From Kitasatospora setae KM-6054 (GTDB lineage Bacteria > Actinomycetota > Actinomycetes > Streptomycetales > Streptomycetaceae), in NCBI RefSeq assembly GCF_000269985.1, contig NC_016109.1:7405001-7469000 (forward strand): a DNA stretch of 64,000 nucleotides. The letters run 5' to 3'. Position 1 is the first letter of the stretch. The number at the start of each line of letters is the position of its first letter. Under the pieces are notes generated by a model. It saw nothing but the letters and a program-made list of their open reading frames with translations. It did no database searches and had not been told where the DNA came from. The position numbers and the translations under genes are program-made. This document shows, one piece after another, positions 1-7,931 of the stretch.

Positions 1-306
1 CAGCCGCGGGCAGGCGAGCGCCGCGGCCGCACACCGGCCGCCGATCACCGCACACACGTTCCCGGACATGCCCCGAGTCTGCTGGATCGCCCGCGCCCCC
101 GTCCACCGCCGACTTGTGATCGGGACCGAACACCAGCGCTTATCGGTCACCCGCCCGCCCCGGTGCCGCGCGGGCCGTCAGCGCCGGTACGGTCGAACCC
201 GCCTGACGTCCCGTTACCCAATCTTGATCATCCGGGGCGCGACCGGACGACCCGCCCGCGGCGTGTCCTCCCACGTCGACGACAACCATTCCATCCGGGG
301 GACCAC
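1..306. other. Upstream region of the sigma factor gene, no gene seen
   Basis: I see no convincing gene here. Open frames exist only because the sequence is GC-rich, and none has a recognisable protein. The last 60 bases have a drop in GC and lie directly before the sigma factor start, so this is probably its promoter region, but I cannot point to a clear -35/-10 pair. The start of a truncated minus-strand gene at the extreme left edge cannot be excluded. Confidence 0.4.
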
Positions 307-825
307 ATGACCGAGGGGCTCGACTTCGACGAGTTCGCGGCCAGCCGGGCGCGCCGCCTGTTCCACTTGGCGTACCTGATGTGCGGGGACTGGCACCAGG
401 CCCAGGACCTGGTGCAGACGGCGCTCTCCAAGCTCTACCCGGTCTGGGGCCGGCTGCGCCGCGGCGACGGCGAGGCGGGCCTCGACGCGTACGCCCGCAA
501 GGTCCTGCTGCGCTGCTACCTCTCGCACCGGCGGCTGCGGCGCTCCAGCGAACTCGCCGTCGACGAGTTCCCCGAGGAGCCGTCGATCGGCGCGCACGAG
601 GGCAGCGCCGCCGCCCTCCGGCTCACCCTGATCGAGGCGCTGCGCCAACTCCCGCCCCGCAACCGGGCCGCCGTGGTGCTCCGCTACCTGGAGGACTACA
701 GCCTGGAGGAGACCGCCGAGGCGATGGGCATCACGGTCAGCGCCGTCAAGAGCCTCAACTCCCGCTCGATGACCCGCCTGCGCGCCATCCTCGGCCCCGA
801 CCGCGCCCTGCTGCTCCAGGACTGA
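307..825 (+). CDS. SigE-family ECF RNA polymerase sigma factor
   Basis: A 172-residue group 4 (ECF) sigma factor that would direct core RNA polymerase to a small stress or envelope regulon. Region 2 spans about residues 10-75 (FHLAYLMCGDWHQAQDLVQ is typical of the SigE/SCO-type actinobacterial subfamily). Region 4 spans about 115-165, with an HTH around ETAEAMGITVSAVKSLNSR. The ATG at 307 is chosen because the family usually starts a few residues before the FxxF segment; a longer frame from 163 has no family support. It is followed at 912 by a single-pass membrane protein, the usual partner arrangement in this subfamily, although there is no anti-sigma zinc motif. The promoter class it recognises cannot be told from the sequence. 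Confidence 0.9.
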   Translation: MTEGLDFDEFAASRARRLFHLAYLMCGDWHQAQDLVQTALSKLYPVWGRLRRGDGEAGLDAYARKVLLRCYLSHRRLRRSSELAVDEFPEEPSIGAHEGSAAALRLTLIEALRQLPPRNRAAVVLRYLEDYSLEETAEAMGITVSAVKSLNSRSMTRLRAILGPDRALLLQD

Positions 826-911
826 CCCCGCACGCCCCGCGCGCACCCCGCACCCCCGCACGCCCCCCGCGCACCCCCGACACCCACCTGCCCGTACGGA
901 AGGCCCCGACC

Positions 912-2033
912 GTGGACCCGGACCCGAACCCGGACCTGGACCTGGAACTCTCGACCCTGATGGAGACGAGCGTCAGGAACCTGAGCGTGCCCGTCGCGGT
1001 GATCGTCGCCGAGAGCGGCCGCCGCGGCCGCCGCCGGCAGACCGCCCGGCGGCTGCGGGTCGCCGGAACGACGATCGCCGTCGCCGCCATCGCACTGGCC
1101 GGCGCGAACGCCGGGCTCCCGCTGCTCACCGCCGCCCCGAGCGGCAGCGGCAGCTACGCCCCGGCCGCCCGCCCGACCGGCGCCGCCGAACCGCTGACCC
1201 CCGCCCCGCCGTCCGCCGGCGGGCCCTCGGCGACGCCGTACCAGACGCCGTACCAGACCCCGTACCAGACGCCGTCCGTCCCGGCGTCCGAATCCCCGTC
1301 GCCGTCCTCGACCACCGGCGCCCCCGACGGCTCCGGGGCCTCCTCGCCCGGCGGGTCGGCCGGCGGGGCGCTGCCCCAGCGCACCGTCGACGCGGACGGC
1401 CAGGTGCACTGGCAGCCGCTGCTGGTCGCCCAGGCCCGGACGCTCCCGGCCGAGAAACCGCCGGCGAAGGGCGCCCCCGTCGAGTTCCGCCCCGACACGG
1501 TGCTCGGCGCCATGCGGACGATGCAGCCCGAACTGAAGAGCAACTACACCCCGAGCCGGCAGACCGCCCGCGCCGACCGGCCCCCGGGCGGCGCCACCGT
1601 CTTCCTGAACTACGACGACCGCAGCGGCCCGGTCAGCCTCGAACTGACCCTCCGCCGCGCCGACGTCCCCTTCCCGGCCGACGGCCTCTCGCCCCGCCCC
1701 GACCAGGTGCCCTTCCACTGCGGCGTCGACAGCGGCCTCGGCGGCAACCACGCCACCGCCTGCTTCGGCGGCTACCTCGACCGGGACCGCTGGGAGATGA
1801 TCGAGATGGACGACTCCCAGGCCACCGGCCTCTACGGCTACCGGGTGGTGATCTGGCGCTCCGACGGCACCGTCCTCGACTTCACCCAGTACTGCGGCAG
1901 CCTCGACGCCCTCGGCGAGGACCCCGGCGTCCCCCCGGGCGCCCACGACAAGCCGCCCTTCGACCTCACCGTCTGGCGCGGCATCACCGAGAGCGCGCTC
2001 TGGGACGGCTACGTGCTGCCCGCCAAGGGCTGA
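912..2033 (+). CDS. Single-pass membrane protein downstream of SigE-type sigma factor
   Basis: About 373 residues from a GTG at 912; an in-frame ATG at 960 is the alternative start. The N-terminal 50 residues are cytoplasmic and end in an Arg-rich stretch. One transmembrane segment lies at about 52-72, then a Pro/Ser/Thr/Gly-rich linker that contains a 12-bp tandem repeat (three PYQT units, nucleotides 1233-1268), then a folded extracytoplasmic domain with conserved Trp, Tyr and several Cys. The topology (short inside tail, large outside domain) and position after an ECF sigma gene suggest a membrane partner of the sigma factor, possibly a regulator. I see no HxxxCxxC zinc-anti-sigma motif. 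Function is otherwise unknown. Confidence 0.7.
   Translation: MDPDPNPDLDLELSTLMETSVRNLSVPVAVIVAESGRRGRRRQTARRLRVAGTTIAVAAIALAGANAGLPLLTAAPSGSGSYAPAARPTGAAEPLTPAPPSAGGPSATPYQTPYQTPYQTPSVPASESPSPSSTTGAPDGSGASSPGGSAGGALPQRTVDADGQVHWQPLLVAQARTLPAEKPPAKGAPVEFRPDTVLGAMRTMQPELKSNYTPSRQTARADRPPGGATVFLNYDDRSGPVSLELTLRRADVPFPADGLSPRPDQVPFHCGVDSGLGGNHATACFGGYLDRDRWEMIEMDDSQATGLYGYRVVIWRSDGTVLDFTQYCGSLDALGEDPGVPPGAHDKPPFDLTVWRGITESALWDGYVLPAKG
1233..1268 (+). repeat. 12-bp in-frame tandem repeat (PYQT)
   Basis: Three copies of a 12-bp unit (acgccgtaccag, the third with one change) inside the linker of the membrane protein. Each unit encodes four residues, so copy-number change would not shift the frame. 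Confidence 0.85.
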
Positions 2034-2097
2034 CCCGGCGGCGGCGCGCGCCCGCGGCCTCTGGCCGGACGGTCCGGGCGGCGGCGCCCGCCCGCGC

Positions 2098-3312
2098 TCA
2101 GCGTTGGTGGTCGACCTCCGGGAAGGCGGCGGACGGCCCGTCGAGCAGCCGCCCCCGGCCGCGCAGGTGGAGGTCGAAGAAGGCCCGGGGGTAGGCGCGT
2201 TGGAACGCCTGGGCGCGGGCGGCCGGAATCGTCCCGACGTCCTGCTCCAGGTCGGCCGGCGACATGCCGAGCAGCGGGGCGAGCAGCGGCAGCAGCAGCA
2301 CGTCGTCGCCGAACGAGTGGTGCGCGGCGCCCCGCACGGTCAGGTGCAGGCGCCAGCCGCGCAGGTGCGACCAGAAGGCGCGCAGGGCGGGGTTGCTCGC
2401 CATGCCGCCCTTGCCCGGGGTGTCCACGACCAGGAACGGGCGGTCCAGCCCGGCGTCCACCACCGGGCCCGCCGCGCCGCCGTCCAGGCTGGCCCCGGCC
2501 GTGATCCGCCGGTCGGCGAGCATCGCCCCGGCGGTGGTGGCGCCGCCCAGCGAGTGGCCGAACATGCCGATCCGCCGCAGGTCGGGCGCGCCGGGCAGGC
2601 CGGCCGGCAGCGGGGTGCGGCGGTCCCCGGGGTGGCCGCCCGCGCCGAGGACGGCGAGCCGGTCCAGCACGAAGCGGATGTCGGCGGTGCGGACCTCCAG
2701 GGCCTTGGCGTAGTCGCCGACCCCGCCCGGCGGGGCGGTCTCGACCCGCCCGCCGGGGAAGGCGACCGCCGCCGCGTCGTAGGTGTGGTCGACGGTGACC
2801 ACCAGGAAGCCGTGACTGGCGAGGTCCTCCACCGCGCCGGTGCCGAACGACCGCGACGCGTCGGCCCCGGGCGAGTACAGCACGACCGGCAGCGGACCCG
2901 GCGGGCCGCCCACCGGGGCGCCCGCCCGGCCGTGCGTGCCGCCCAGCCGCACCCGGTCCGGCGGTGCGCCCAGCAGCTCCAGGTACCGGTCGGCGGCCGC
3001 CCGGGGCATCCAGGGCGCGACGGGCCGGCCCGCGCCGCCACGGGCCGGGTACCAGACGCTGACCATCAGCTCCCGGCAGGGCCGGGACGGCACCCAGGGG
3101 TCCGGCCGCCCGGCGTCGACCAGGTGCAGCGCGACCGTCCCCACCGGGTACGGCCCGTCCGGGGCGGGCAGCCGGAACCGCACGGGCTCCGCCGACCCAG
3201 CCGGCCCGCCCGCCTCGGCGGCAGCCGGGGGCGCGAGCGGACCGGCCAGCGCGGCAGTGGCAAGTCCGGTCGCCAGCACGGCACTTGAGGACAGCAGTGT
3301 TCTCCGTTTCAT
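2098..3312 (-). CDS. Secreted alpha/beta hydrolase, PAF-acetylhydrolase-like lipase
   Basis: A 404-residue serine hydrolase of the platelet-activating factor acetylhydrolase (isoform II)/dienelactone-type alpha/beta hydrolase group. The N-terminus (MKRRTLLSSSAVLATG) has a twin-Arg and a hydrophobic Ala-rich segment, so it is probably exported, perhaps through Tat. The nucleophile elbow GHSLGG is at about residue 250. An Asp-containing strand (VVDTPGKGG) and a late His (AAHHSFG, near 325) complete a plausible triad. The substrate is likely an acyl ester or phospholipid. The frame stays open far upstream, but the signal peptide places the start at 3312. It is convergent with the membrane protein at 912-2033; the 64 bp between them are GC-rich without a clean terminator. 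Confidence 0.85.
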   Translation of the reverse strand: MKRRTLLSSSAVLATGLATAALAGPLAPPAAAEAGGPAGSAEPVRFRLPAPDGPYPVGTVALHLVDAGRPDPWVPSRPCRELMVSVWYPARGGAGRPVAPWMPRAAADRYLELLGAPPDRVRLGGTHGRAGAPVGGPPGPLPVVLYSPGADASRSFGTGAVEDLASHGFLVVTVDHTYDAAAVAFPGGRVETAPPGGVGDYAKALEVRTADIRFVLDRLAVLGAGGHPGDRRTPLPAGLPGAPDLRRIGMFGHSLGGATTAGAMLADRRITAGASLDGGAAGPVVDAGLDRPFLVVDTPGKGGMASNPALRAFWSHLRGWRLHLTVRGAAHHSFGDDVLLLPLLAPLLGMSPADLEQDVGTIPAARAQAFQRAYPRAFFDLHLRGRGRLLDGPSAAFPEVDHQR

Positions 3313-3508
3313 GCCTCCCACTGTCCCGTCCGGCGCCCCCGGCGGCTTCGCCCCCGGGGACGAACCCGGCGTCAGCCCAGGAGGGTACGGCGGGCATCGG
3401 CCGCGCGGATGACTCCGCCCACCGGATGACGTCCTCCGGGCTGACCGGCCCCCGGCCCCCGGCCGGATAGCGTGACGGAGCGGGGTGACGGGGAGGTGCG
3501 GCGGAGAG

Positions 3509-4693
3509 ATGCGACGGGGGCGGGTGACGGGCATGGCTGACGGGGAGTCACGGCCGCTGGTGGCGGGACGGCTGCGGGACGGCCACTGGCGCGGCGTCGA
3601 CGCGGCCGCCGCCGCGCTGCTCGCCCTGGCGTTCGGCGCGAGCGAGGCGCTGAACGGCGGCTGGGGCGCGGGGGCCGTGGCGGCGGCGGTCTGGCTGCCG
3701 GTCGCGGTGCGGCGGCGCCGGCCGGTCCCGGTGCTGTGCGCGGTACTGGCCGGGGCGGTCCTCGCCCTCGTGCTCACCGGCTGGGAGGCGTCCTGGCTCC
3801 CGGTCGGGACCGCCCTGTACACGGTGGCGGCGCGCGAACCCCGGCGCCGCTCCGCGACGGCGCTCGGCTGCGCGCTGCCCGCCGTCGCCGCGGCCGTCGC
3901 CCTCGCGCCGCGCCCGGTGCCGGTCCCGGCCGCCGAGGCCGCCTGGGGCGCGGTCTTCGCGGCCACCATGACGGCCCTGCCCTGGCTGGTCGGCACCGCG
4001 CTGCGCGAGCAGCGCTCGTCCGCGCGGATCGCCGCCCGGCAGGCCGTGACGGACGAGCGGCTGCGGATCGCCCGCGAGCTGCACGACGTGGTGGCCCACC
4101 ACCTGACCGTCATCTCGGTGCGGGCCGAGGTGGCCCGCGCGGTGGCCCCCACCGACCCGGCGGAGGCCGAGCGGACCCTCGCCCTGGTCGGGACGGCCGG
4201 CCGGACCGCGCTCACCGAGATGCGCCGCATGCTCGGCGTGCTGCGCGCCCCCGGCGACGGCGCCGAACCGGGGCCCGCCCCCGGTTTGGCCGACCTGCCC
4301 GCGCTCGCGGCCGGCGCGGGTCCGCGCGTCGACCTGTCCGTCGACCTGTCCGCCGTTCCGGGGCCACCGCTCCCGCCGGGCGTGGAACTCGCGGCCTACC
4401 GGATCGTCCAGGAGGCCCTCACCAACGTCGTCCGGCACGCGGGATCGGCCGACTGCCGGGTGCGCCTGTCCCGGCCGGCCCCCGGGGCGGTCGAGATCGA
4501 GGTCGTCAACGACGCGCCGCCCCGGCGTTCCGGTGGAGGCGGTGGCAGCGGCATCGGCGGCGGCGGGCACGGGCTCGTCGGGATGCGGGAGCGGGCCGCG
4601 ATGTGCGGCGGGACGCTCACCGCGGGCCCGCTGCCGACCGGCGGGTACCGGGTGCACGCCCGGCTGCCCCGCGCGGCGGAGACGGCCCGGTGA
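3509..4693 (+). CDS. Two-component sensor histidine kinase (HisKA_3/NarL-type)
   Basis: About 394 residues. The N-terminal half has four to five short transmembrane segments (residues about 25-165) with no large sensor domain. The HisKA_3 dimerisation box follows, with phosphoacceptor His in ARELHDVVAHHL near residue 191, and a HATPase_c domain at the C-terminus (N box in AYRIVQEALTNVVRHAG; G box in the GGGGHGLVGM segment). It would phosphorylate the response regulator encoded next, whose GTG overlaps this stop by 4 bp, so the two are translationally coupled. Start choice: GTG 3485, ATG 3509 and ATG 3533 are all in frame; 3509 has a GGAGG/GGAGAG stretch upstream. The signal sensed is unknown. 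Confidence 0.9.
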   Translation: MRRGRVTGMADGESRPLVAGRLRDGHWRGVDAAAAALLALAFGASEALNGGWGAGAVAAAVWLPVAVRRRRPVPVLCAVLAGAVLALVLTGWEASWLPVGTALYTVAAREPRRRSATALGCALPAVAAAVALAPRPVPVPAAEAAWGAVFAATMTALPWLVGTALREQRSSARIAARQAVTDERLRIARELHDVVAHHLTVISVRAEVARAVAPTDPAEAERTLALVGTAGRTALTEMRRMLGVLRAPGDGAEPGPAPGLADLPALAAGAGPRVDLSVDLSAVPGPPLPPGVELAAYRIVQEALTNVVRHAGSADCRVRLSRPAPGAVEIEVVNDAPPRRSGGGGGSGIGGGGHGLVGMRERAAMCGGTLTAGPLPTGGYRVHARLPRAAETAR

Positions 4694-5421
4694 ACCGGCC
4701 GCCGGTCCGGGTCCTGATCGCCGACGACCAGGCGCTGCTGCGCGCGGGATTCCGCCTGCTCATCGACAGCGCCCCGGACCTCGCCGTCGCGGGCGAGGCC
4801 GACAACGGCGAACGGGCCGTCGAACTCGCCCGGCGGCTGCGGCCCGACGTCGTGCTGATGGACGTCCGGATGCCCGGCACGGACGGCCTGGAAGCCACCC
4901 GCCGGATCCGCGCGGACCCGGCCGCCGCCGGCACCCGGGTGCTCGTCCTCACCACCTTCGACCTCGACGAGTACGTGTACGCGGCCCTCTGCGGCGGGGC
5001 CAGCGGCTTCCTCCTCAAGGACATCCTGCCCGCCGACCTGCTGACCGCCCTGCGGGTGGTCGCCGCCGGCGACGCCCTGCTCGCGCCCGCCGTCACCCGC
5101 CGGCTGATCGGCGAGTTCGCCGGCCGGCACGAACCGCCCCCGCGCCTCGCCCGCGAACTGGCGGGCCTCACCCCGCGCGAACGCGAGGTCCTCCGCCTGG
5201 TCGCCCGGGGCCTGCCCAACCCCGCCGTCGCCGACCACCTCGAACTGAGCGTCGCCACCGTCAAGACCCACGTCCGGCGGCTGCTCGCCAAGCTGCACGC
5301 CCACGACCGGGCCCAACTCGTCGTCATCGCCTACGAGACCGGCCTGGTCACGGCCGCCACCGACCGGCGACGCACCCAGGACGGGCCGTACCCGCCCACC
5401 TCCAGCAGCCCCGACTCGTAG
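4690..5421 (+). CDS. NarL/LuxR-family response regulator
   Basis: 243 residues. A receiver domain (residues 5-125) has the acidic pocket DD at 12-13, phosphoacceptor Asp58 (VVLMDVRMPG), Thr in LTTFD and Lys in FLLKD. A LuxR-type HTH at about 165-230 contains LTPREREVLRLVARG. The GTG start at 4690 overlaps the kinase stop (GTGA), so it is the cognate partner. The C-terminal 20 residues (after GLVTAATD) are a low-complexity tail. Target genes are not evident; the neighbouring genes are unrelated, so the regulon may lie elsewhere. Confidence 0.92.
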   Translation: MNRPPVRVLIADDQALLRAGFRLLIDSAPDLAVAGEADNGERAVELARRLRPDVVLMDVRMPGTDGLEATRRIRADPAAAGTRVLVLTTFDLDEYVYAALCGGASGFLLKDILPADLLTALRVVAAGDALLAPAVTRRLIGEFAGRHEPPPRLARELAGLTPREREVLRLVARGLPNPAVADHLELSVATVKTHVRRLLAKLHAHDRAQLVVIAYETGLVTAATDRRRTQDGPYPPTSSSPDS

Positions 5422-5437
5422 ACCGGCACCACCAGCC

Positions 5438-5475
5438 GGGACGGGCCGCCGCCCCGTGGGGCGGCGGCCCGTCCC
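5438..5475. terminator. Bidirectional stem-loop terminator
   Basis: A perfect 18-bp inverted repeat (arms 5438-5455 and 5458-5475, GC-rich, minimal loop) lies between the convergent response regulator and amine oxidase genes. There is no U-tract, as is common for actinobacterial terminators. Confidence 0.8.
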
Positions 5476-5484
5476 GGCGGGGCG

Positions 5485-7359
5485 TCAGCCGCCGGTGAGT
5501 TGGACGGCGGCCTCCACGCCGGAGGCGATCGCGCCGGCGATCCAGGCGTGGTAGCGGGGTTGGCAGTGGTCGCCGGCGAAGAAGAGGCGGTCGGCGACGG
5601 GGGCGGGGACGTGGGGGCCGAGGCTGAGGAGTTGGCCGGGGGTTTCGATGACGGCTTCGCCGAGGGCCCAGCGGTTGCGGAGCCAGGACTGCGAGACGTG
5701 CCGGTCGGTGGCGTAGCGGCGGATGCGTTCGCCGAACAGGCCGGCCAGGTGGTCGAGGGCCTCGGTGTGGCGGTCGGCGGGGGTGAGGGAGTCGAAGCGC
5801 AGCGCGTCCTCGGCCCAGTTGTAGGCGGCCAGGACGATGCCGCCGGGGGCGCCGTCGTCGCTGGGGTGGGACGGGAAGTAGACGAAGCGGCTGGCCTCGT
5901 CGGAGACGCAGCCGCCGCCGACCGCCGGGACGGCGTCGCCGTGCGGGGCGGGCCGGTAGTCGGCGCCGAGCTTCGCCCGCCAGGTGGACTCGTCCCACTC
6001 CCACCAGCGTTCGGTGAACTCGACGAGGACCTTGTGCGCGGTGTCGTGCTTGATCTCGGCGATCGCCCGGCGCTTGCCGTAGGGCAGCAGCGGCGCGAAG
6101 TCGACGTGCCGCAGCGCCGCGTACGGGACGGCGAGCACGACCGCGTCGGCCCGGTACTCGCAGCGGTCGCCGCCGATCGCGCCCTCGCAGCCCTCGTCCT
6201 CGGGGCCGGTCTCGGGCTCGGCGGTCACGGTCACCCCGCCGTCGTCGAACCGGACCCGGGTGACGACCCGGCCACGCTCGATCGGCAGGTCCTTGGCGAG
6301 GGCCTCGGTGAGCGCGTCGGTGCCCGCGCTGAACTCGAAGTAGGTGACGGCCGGGTTGATGTCGGACGCGTCGAAGACCGAGTGCAGGAAGCCGTACGAG
6401 AGCCGGCTGGTCAGGTTCTCCAGCGTTCCGACGGCCTGCACCTGGGCGTCGCTCCAGCCCTCGCTCTCCTGCAGGTAGCGCAGCAGCGAGTAGCCGTCCA
6501 GGTCGTACAGCAGCTGGGCCATGCCGGTGACGCGCTGGTCGATCGGCTTGTCGCTCCAACTGCCGTCGCCGTTCCGCACCATGGTGTAGGCGCGGGCGGT
6601 GTCCAGCGCCCGGTCGAACGCGGCGGCGGCGGTCTGGCCGCTGTCCCAGCCGAAGCTCTTGTTCACCGGGCGCGGGTCGGCGGCGTACGCGGCCTTGCTG
6701 ACGGTCTGCCCGTTGACGTGCACCAGCCGGCCGCCGAGACCCTTCGGGGCGGTGTACGCGGGGGCGCTGCCGGTGGAGAACTCCTCGCCGGTCCACGACC
6801 GGTAGACCACCCGGGCGTCGCCGGAGGCCAGGTCGGGGCTGGGCGGGACGTCCACCAGGTGGAAGGGGCGGCGCGGCACGCTCAGGTGGTCGGCCAGCGC
6901 GAGGGTCAGCACGTGGCTGGACGGGATCCGCATCGCGCCCGCCTCGGCGTGCAGCCGGGGGTCCTGCCACAGGTCGCCGCGGAAGGTCTTCACCCGGCCG
7001 CCCACCCGGCTCCGGTTGGCCTCCAGCACCCGCACCCGGTGCCCGGCGGCCACCAGCAGCCGCGCGCACACCATGCCCGCCACGCCCGCGCCGACCACCA
7101 GCACCTCGCGCGCCGCACCCGGACGCAGGCGCTGACGGCCGGTCAGCAGCTTCAGGTAGTCGAGGGTCAGGTCACGGTGGTCGGCGTCGGTGAGCAGGAT
7201 CCGGCGCGCCATGGTCAGGGCCGCCTCCTGCCGGGCCGGGTCGGGAGGGGGCGGGGCCGCCGGGCCGGCGGCCCGGGAGAGGCCGGCCCCGGGGCCGGCC
7301 AGGGCGGCGGCGGTCATCGCACCGCCGGAGGCAAGGAAGAGTCCGCGTCGAGAGATCAC
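5485..7359 (-). CDS. Exported flavin-containing amine oxidase (L-amino-acid/monoamine oxidase type)
   Basis: About 624 residues from GTG 7359. The N-terminus VISRRGLFLASGG is a Tat signal (RRxFL), so the folded flavoprotein is probably exported. The FAD-binding Rossmann motif GAGVAG is at residues 90-95, followed by the acidic ribose-binding residue (VLEAN) and the second RxGGR element (RVGGRVKTF). The C-terminal FAD motif FFAGDHCQPRYHAWIAG precedes a final helix. Architecture and length match bacterial L-amino-acid oxidases and other amine oxidases: oxidative deamination releasing H2O2 and ammonia. The exact substrate cannot be assigned. It is monocistronic, convergent with the two-component pair. 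A longer frame exists upstream but lacks the signal peptide logic. Confidence 0.88.
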   Translation of the reverse strand: MISRRGLFLASGGAMTAAALAGPGAGLSRAAGPAAPPPPDPARQEAALTMARRILLTDADHRDLTLDYLKLLTGRQRLRPGAAREVLVVGAGVAGMVCARLLVAAGHRVRVLEANRSRVGGRVKTFRGDLWQDPRLHAEAGAMRIPSSHVLTLALADHLSVPRRPFHLVDVPPSPDLASGDARVVYRSWTGEEFSTGSAPAYTAPKGLGGRLVHVNGQTVSKAAYAADPRPVNKSFGWDSGQTAAAAFDRALDTARAYTMVRNGDGSWSDKPIDQRVTGMAQLLYDLDGYSLLRYLQESEGWSDAQVQAVGTLENLTSRLSYGFLHSVFDASDINPAVTYFEFSAGTDALTEALAKDLPIERGRVVTRVRFDDGGVTVTAEPETGPEDEGCEGAIGGDRCEYRADAVVLAVPYAALRHVDFAPLLPYGKRRAIAEIKHDTAHKVLVEFTERWWEWDESTWRAKLGADYRPAPHGDAVPAVGGGCVSDEASRFVYFPSHPSDDGAPGGIVLAAYNWAEDALRFDSLTPADRHTEALDHLAGLFGERIRRYATDRHVSQSWLRNRWALGEAVIETPGQLLSLGPHVPAPVADRLFFAGDHCQPRYHAWIAGAIASGVEAAVQLTGG

Positions 7360-7540
7360 CCGCCCCACCCTGGCAGCGCCTCGCCGCCCGCCTCGCCGCC
7401 CCGCCCGTGAACACCCCGCCATCACCCGCAGGGGGGCACTCGAAGCACACCCCGGCGCGCTCCGACACCCCTCACCCCTCCCAGCCGGCCCACCCGGAAG
7501 CCACCCGCGCAGCCGCCCAGCGCCCGCTCACACCTCACCC

Positions 7541-7865
7541 GCGCCCTGCCCCGCGCAGCGCCCACGCCCTCTGCCCGCACCTCATCCCTGTCTCGCCCGC
7601 GCAGCGTCCGTGCCTCGCTCGCGCAGCGTCCGCGCCCGGCCCCGCGTCTCGCCCGCGCAGCGTCCGCGCCTCGCCTCCGCCCGCGCCCTGCCCCGCGCAG
7701 CGCCCGGCCCGACCCCATCCATGTCTCGCCCGCGCCCTGCCCCGCGCAGCGTCCGTGCCTCGCCTTCGCCTTCGCCCGCGCCCTGCCCCGCGCAGCGGGC
7801 ACGTTCTGCCCGCACCTCGTCCATGCCTCGCCCGCGCGGCGCTCGCGCCCCGCCCCGCGCAGCGG
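7541..7865. repeat. Degenerate GC-rich direct-repeat block
   Basis: A 20-bp unit (gcgccctgccccgcgcagcg) occurs perfectly at 7541-7560, 7683-7702, 7732-7751 and 7778-7797, with shortened copies (CCCGCGCAGCG core) in between and at about 7851-7865. Spacing is irregular (142, 49 and 46 bp). I do not recognise the family. Confidence 0.8.
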
Positions 7866-7899
7866 GCTGTCGGGCGGATGACCTGGCTTGATACCCTAT

Positions 7900-7922
7900 T
7901 CCATGGAAATTTGGACCATGGA
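7900..7922. promoter_or_regulatory. Inverted repeat, candidate operator of the MFS gene
   Basis: Perfect 7-bp arms TCCATGG and CCATGGA separated by 9 bp, directly upstream of the GGAGGAG ribosome binding site. The arrangement fits a TetR/MarR-type operator. No intact regulator gene is adjacent. Confidence 0.55.
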
Positions 7923-7931
7923 GGAGAGTTC

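Larger units (their letters stand above)
7360..7931. other. 572-bp intergenic region between divergent amine oxidase and MFS genes
   Basis: No gene supported. The centre (about 7541-7865) is a block of degenerate direct repeats, and the right end has an inverted repeat and the MFS ribosome binding site. Frames across it are open only because it is nearly all G and C. Confidence 0.6.

Noticed and set aside
7407..7931. Extension of the MFS reading frame through the repeat block to a start near 7407
   Set aside because: It would add about 175 low-complexity residues. A clean GTG at 7932 with a strong RBS fits the family N-terminus.
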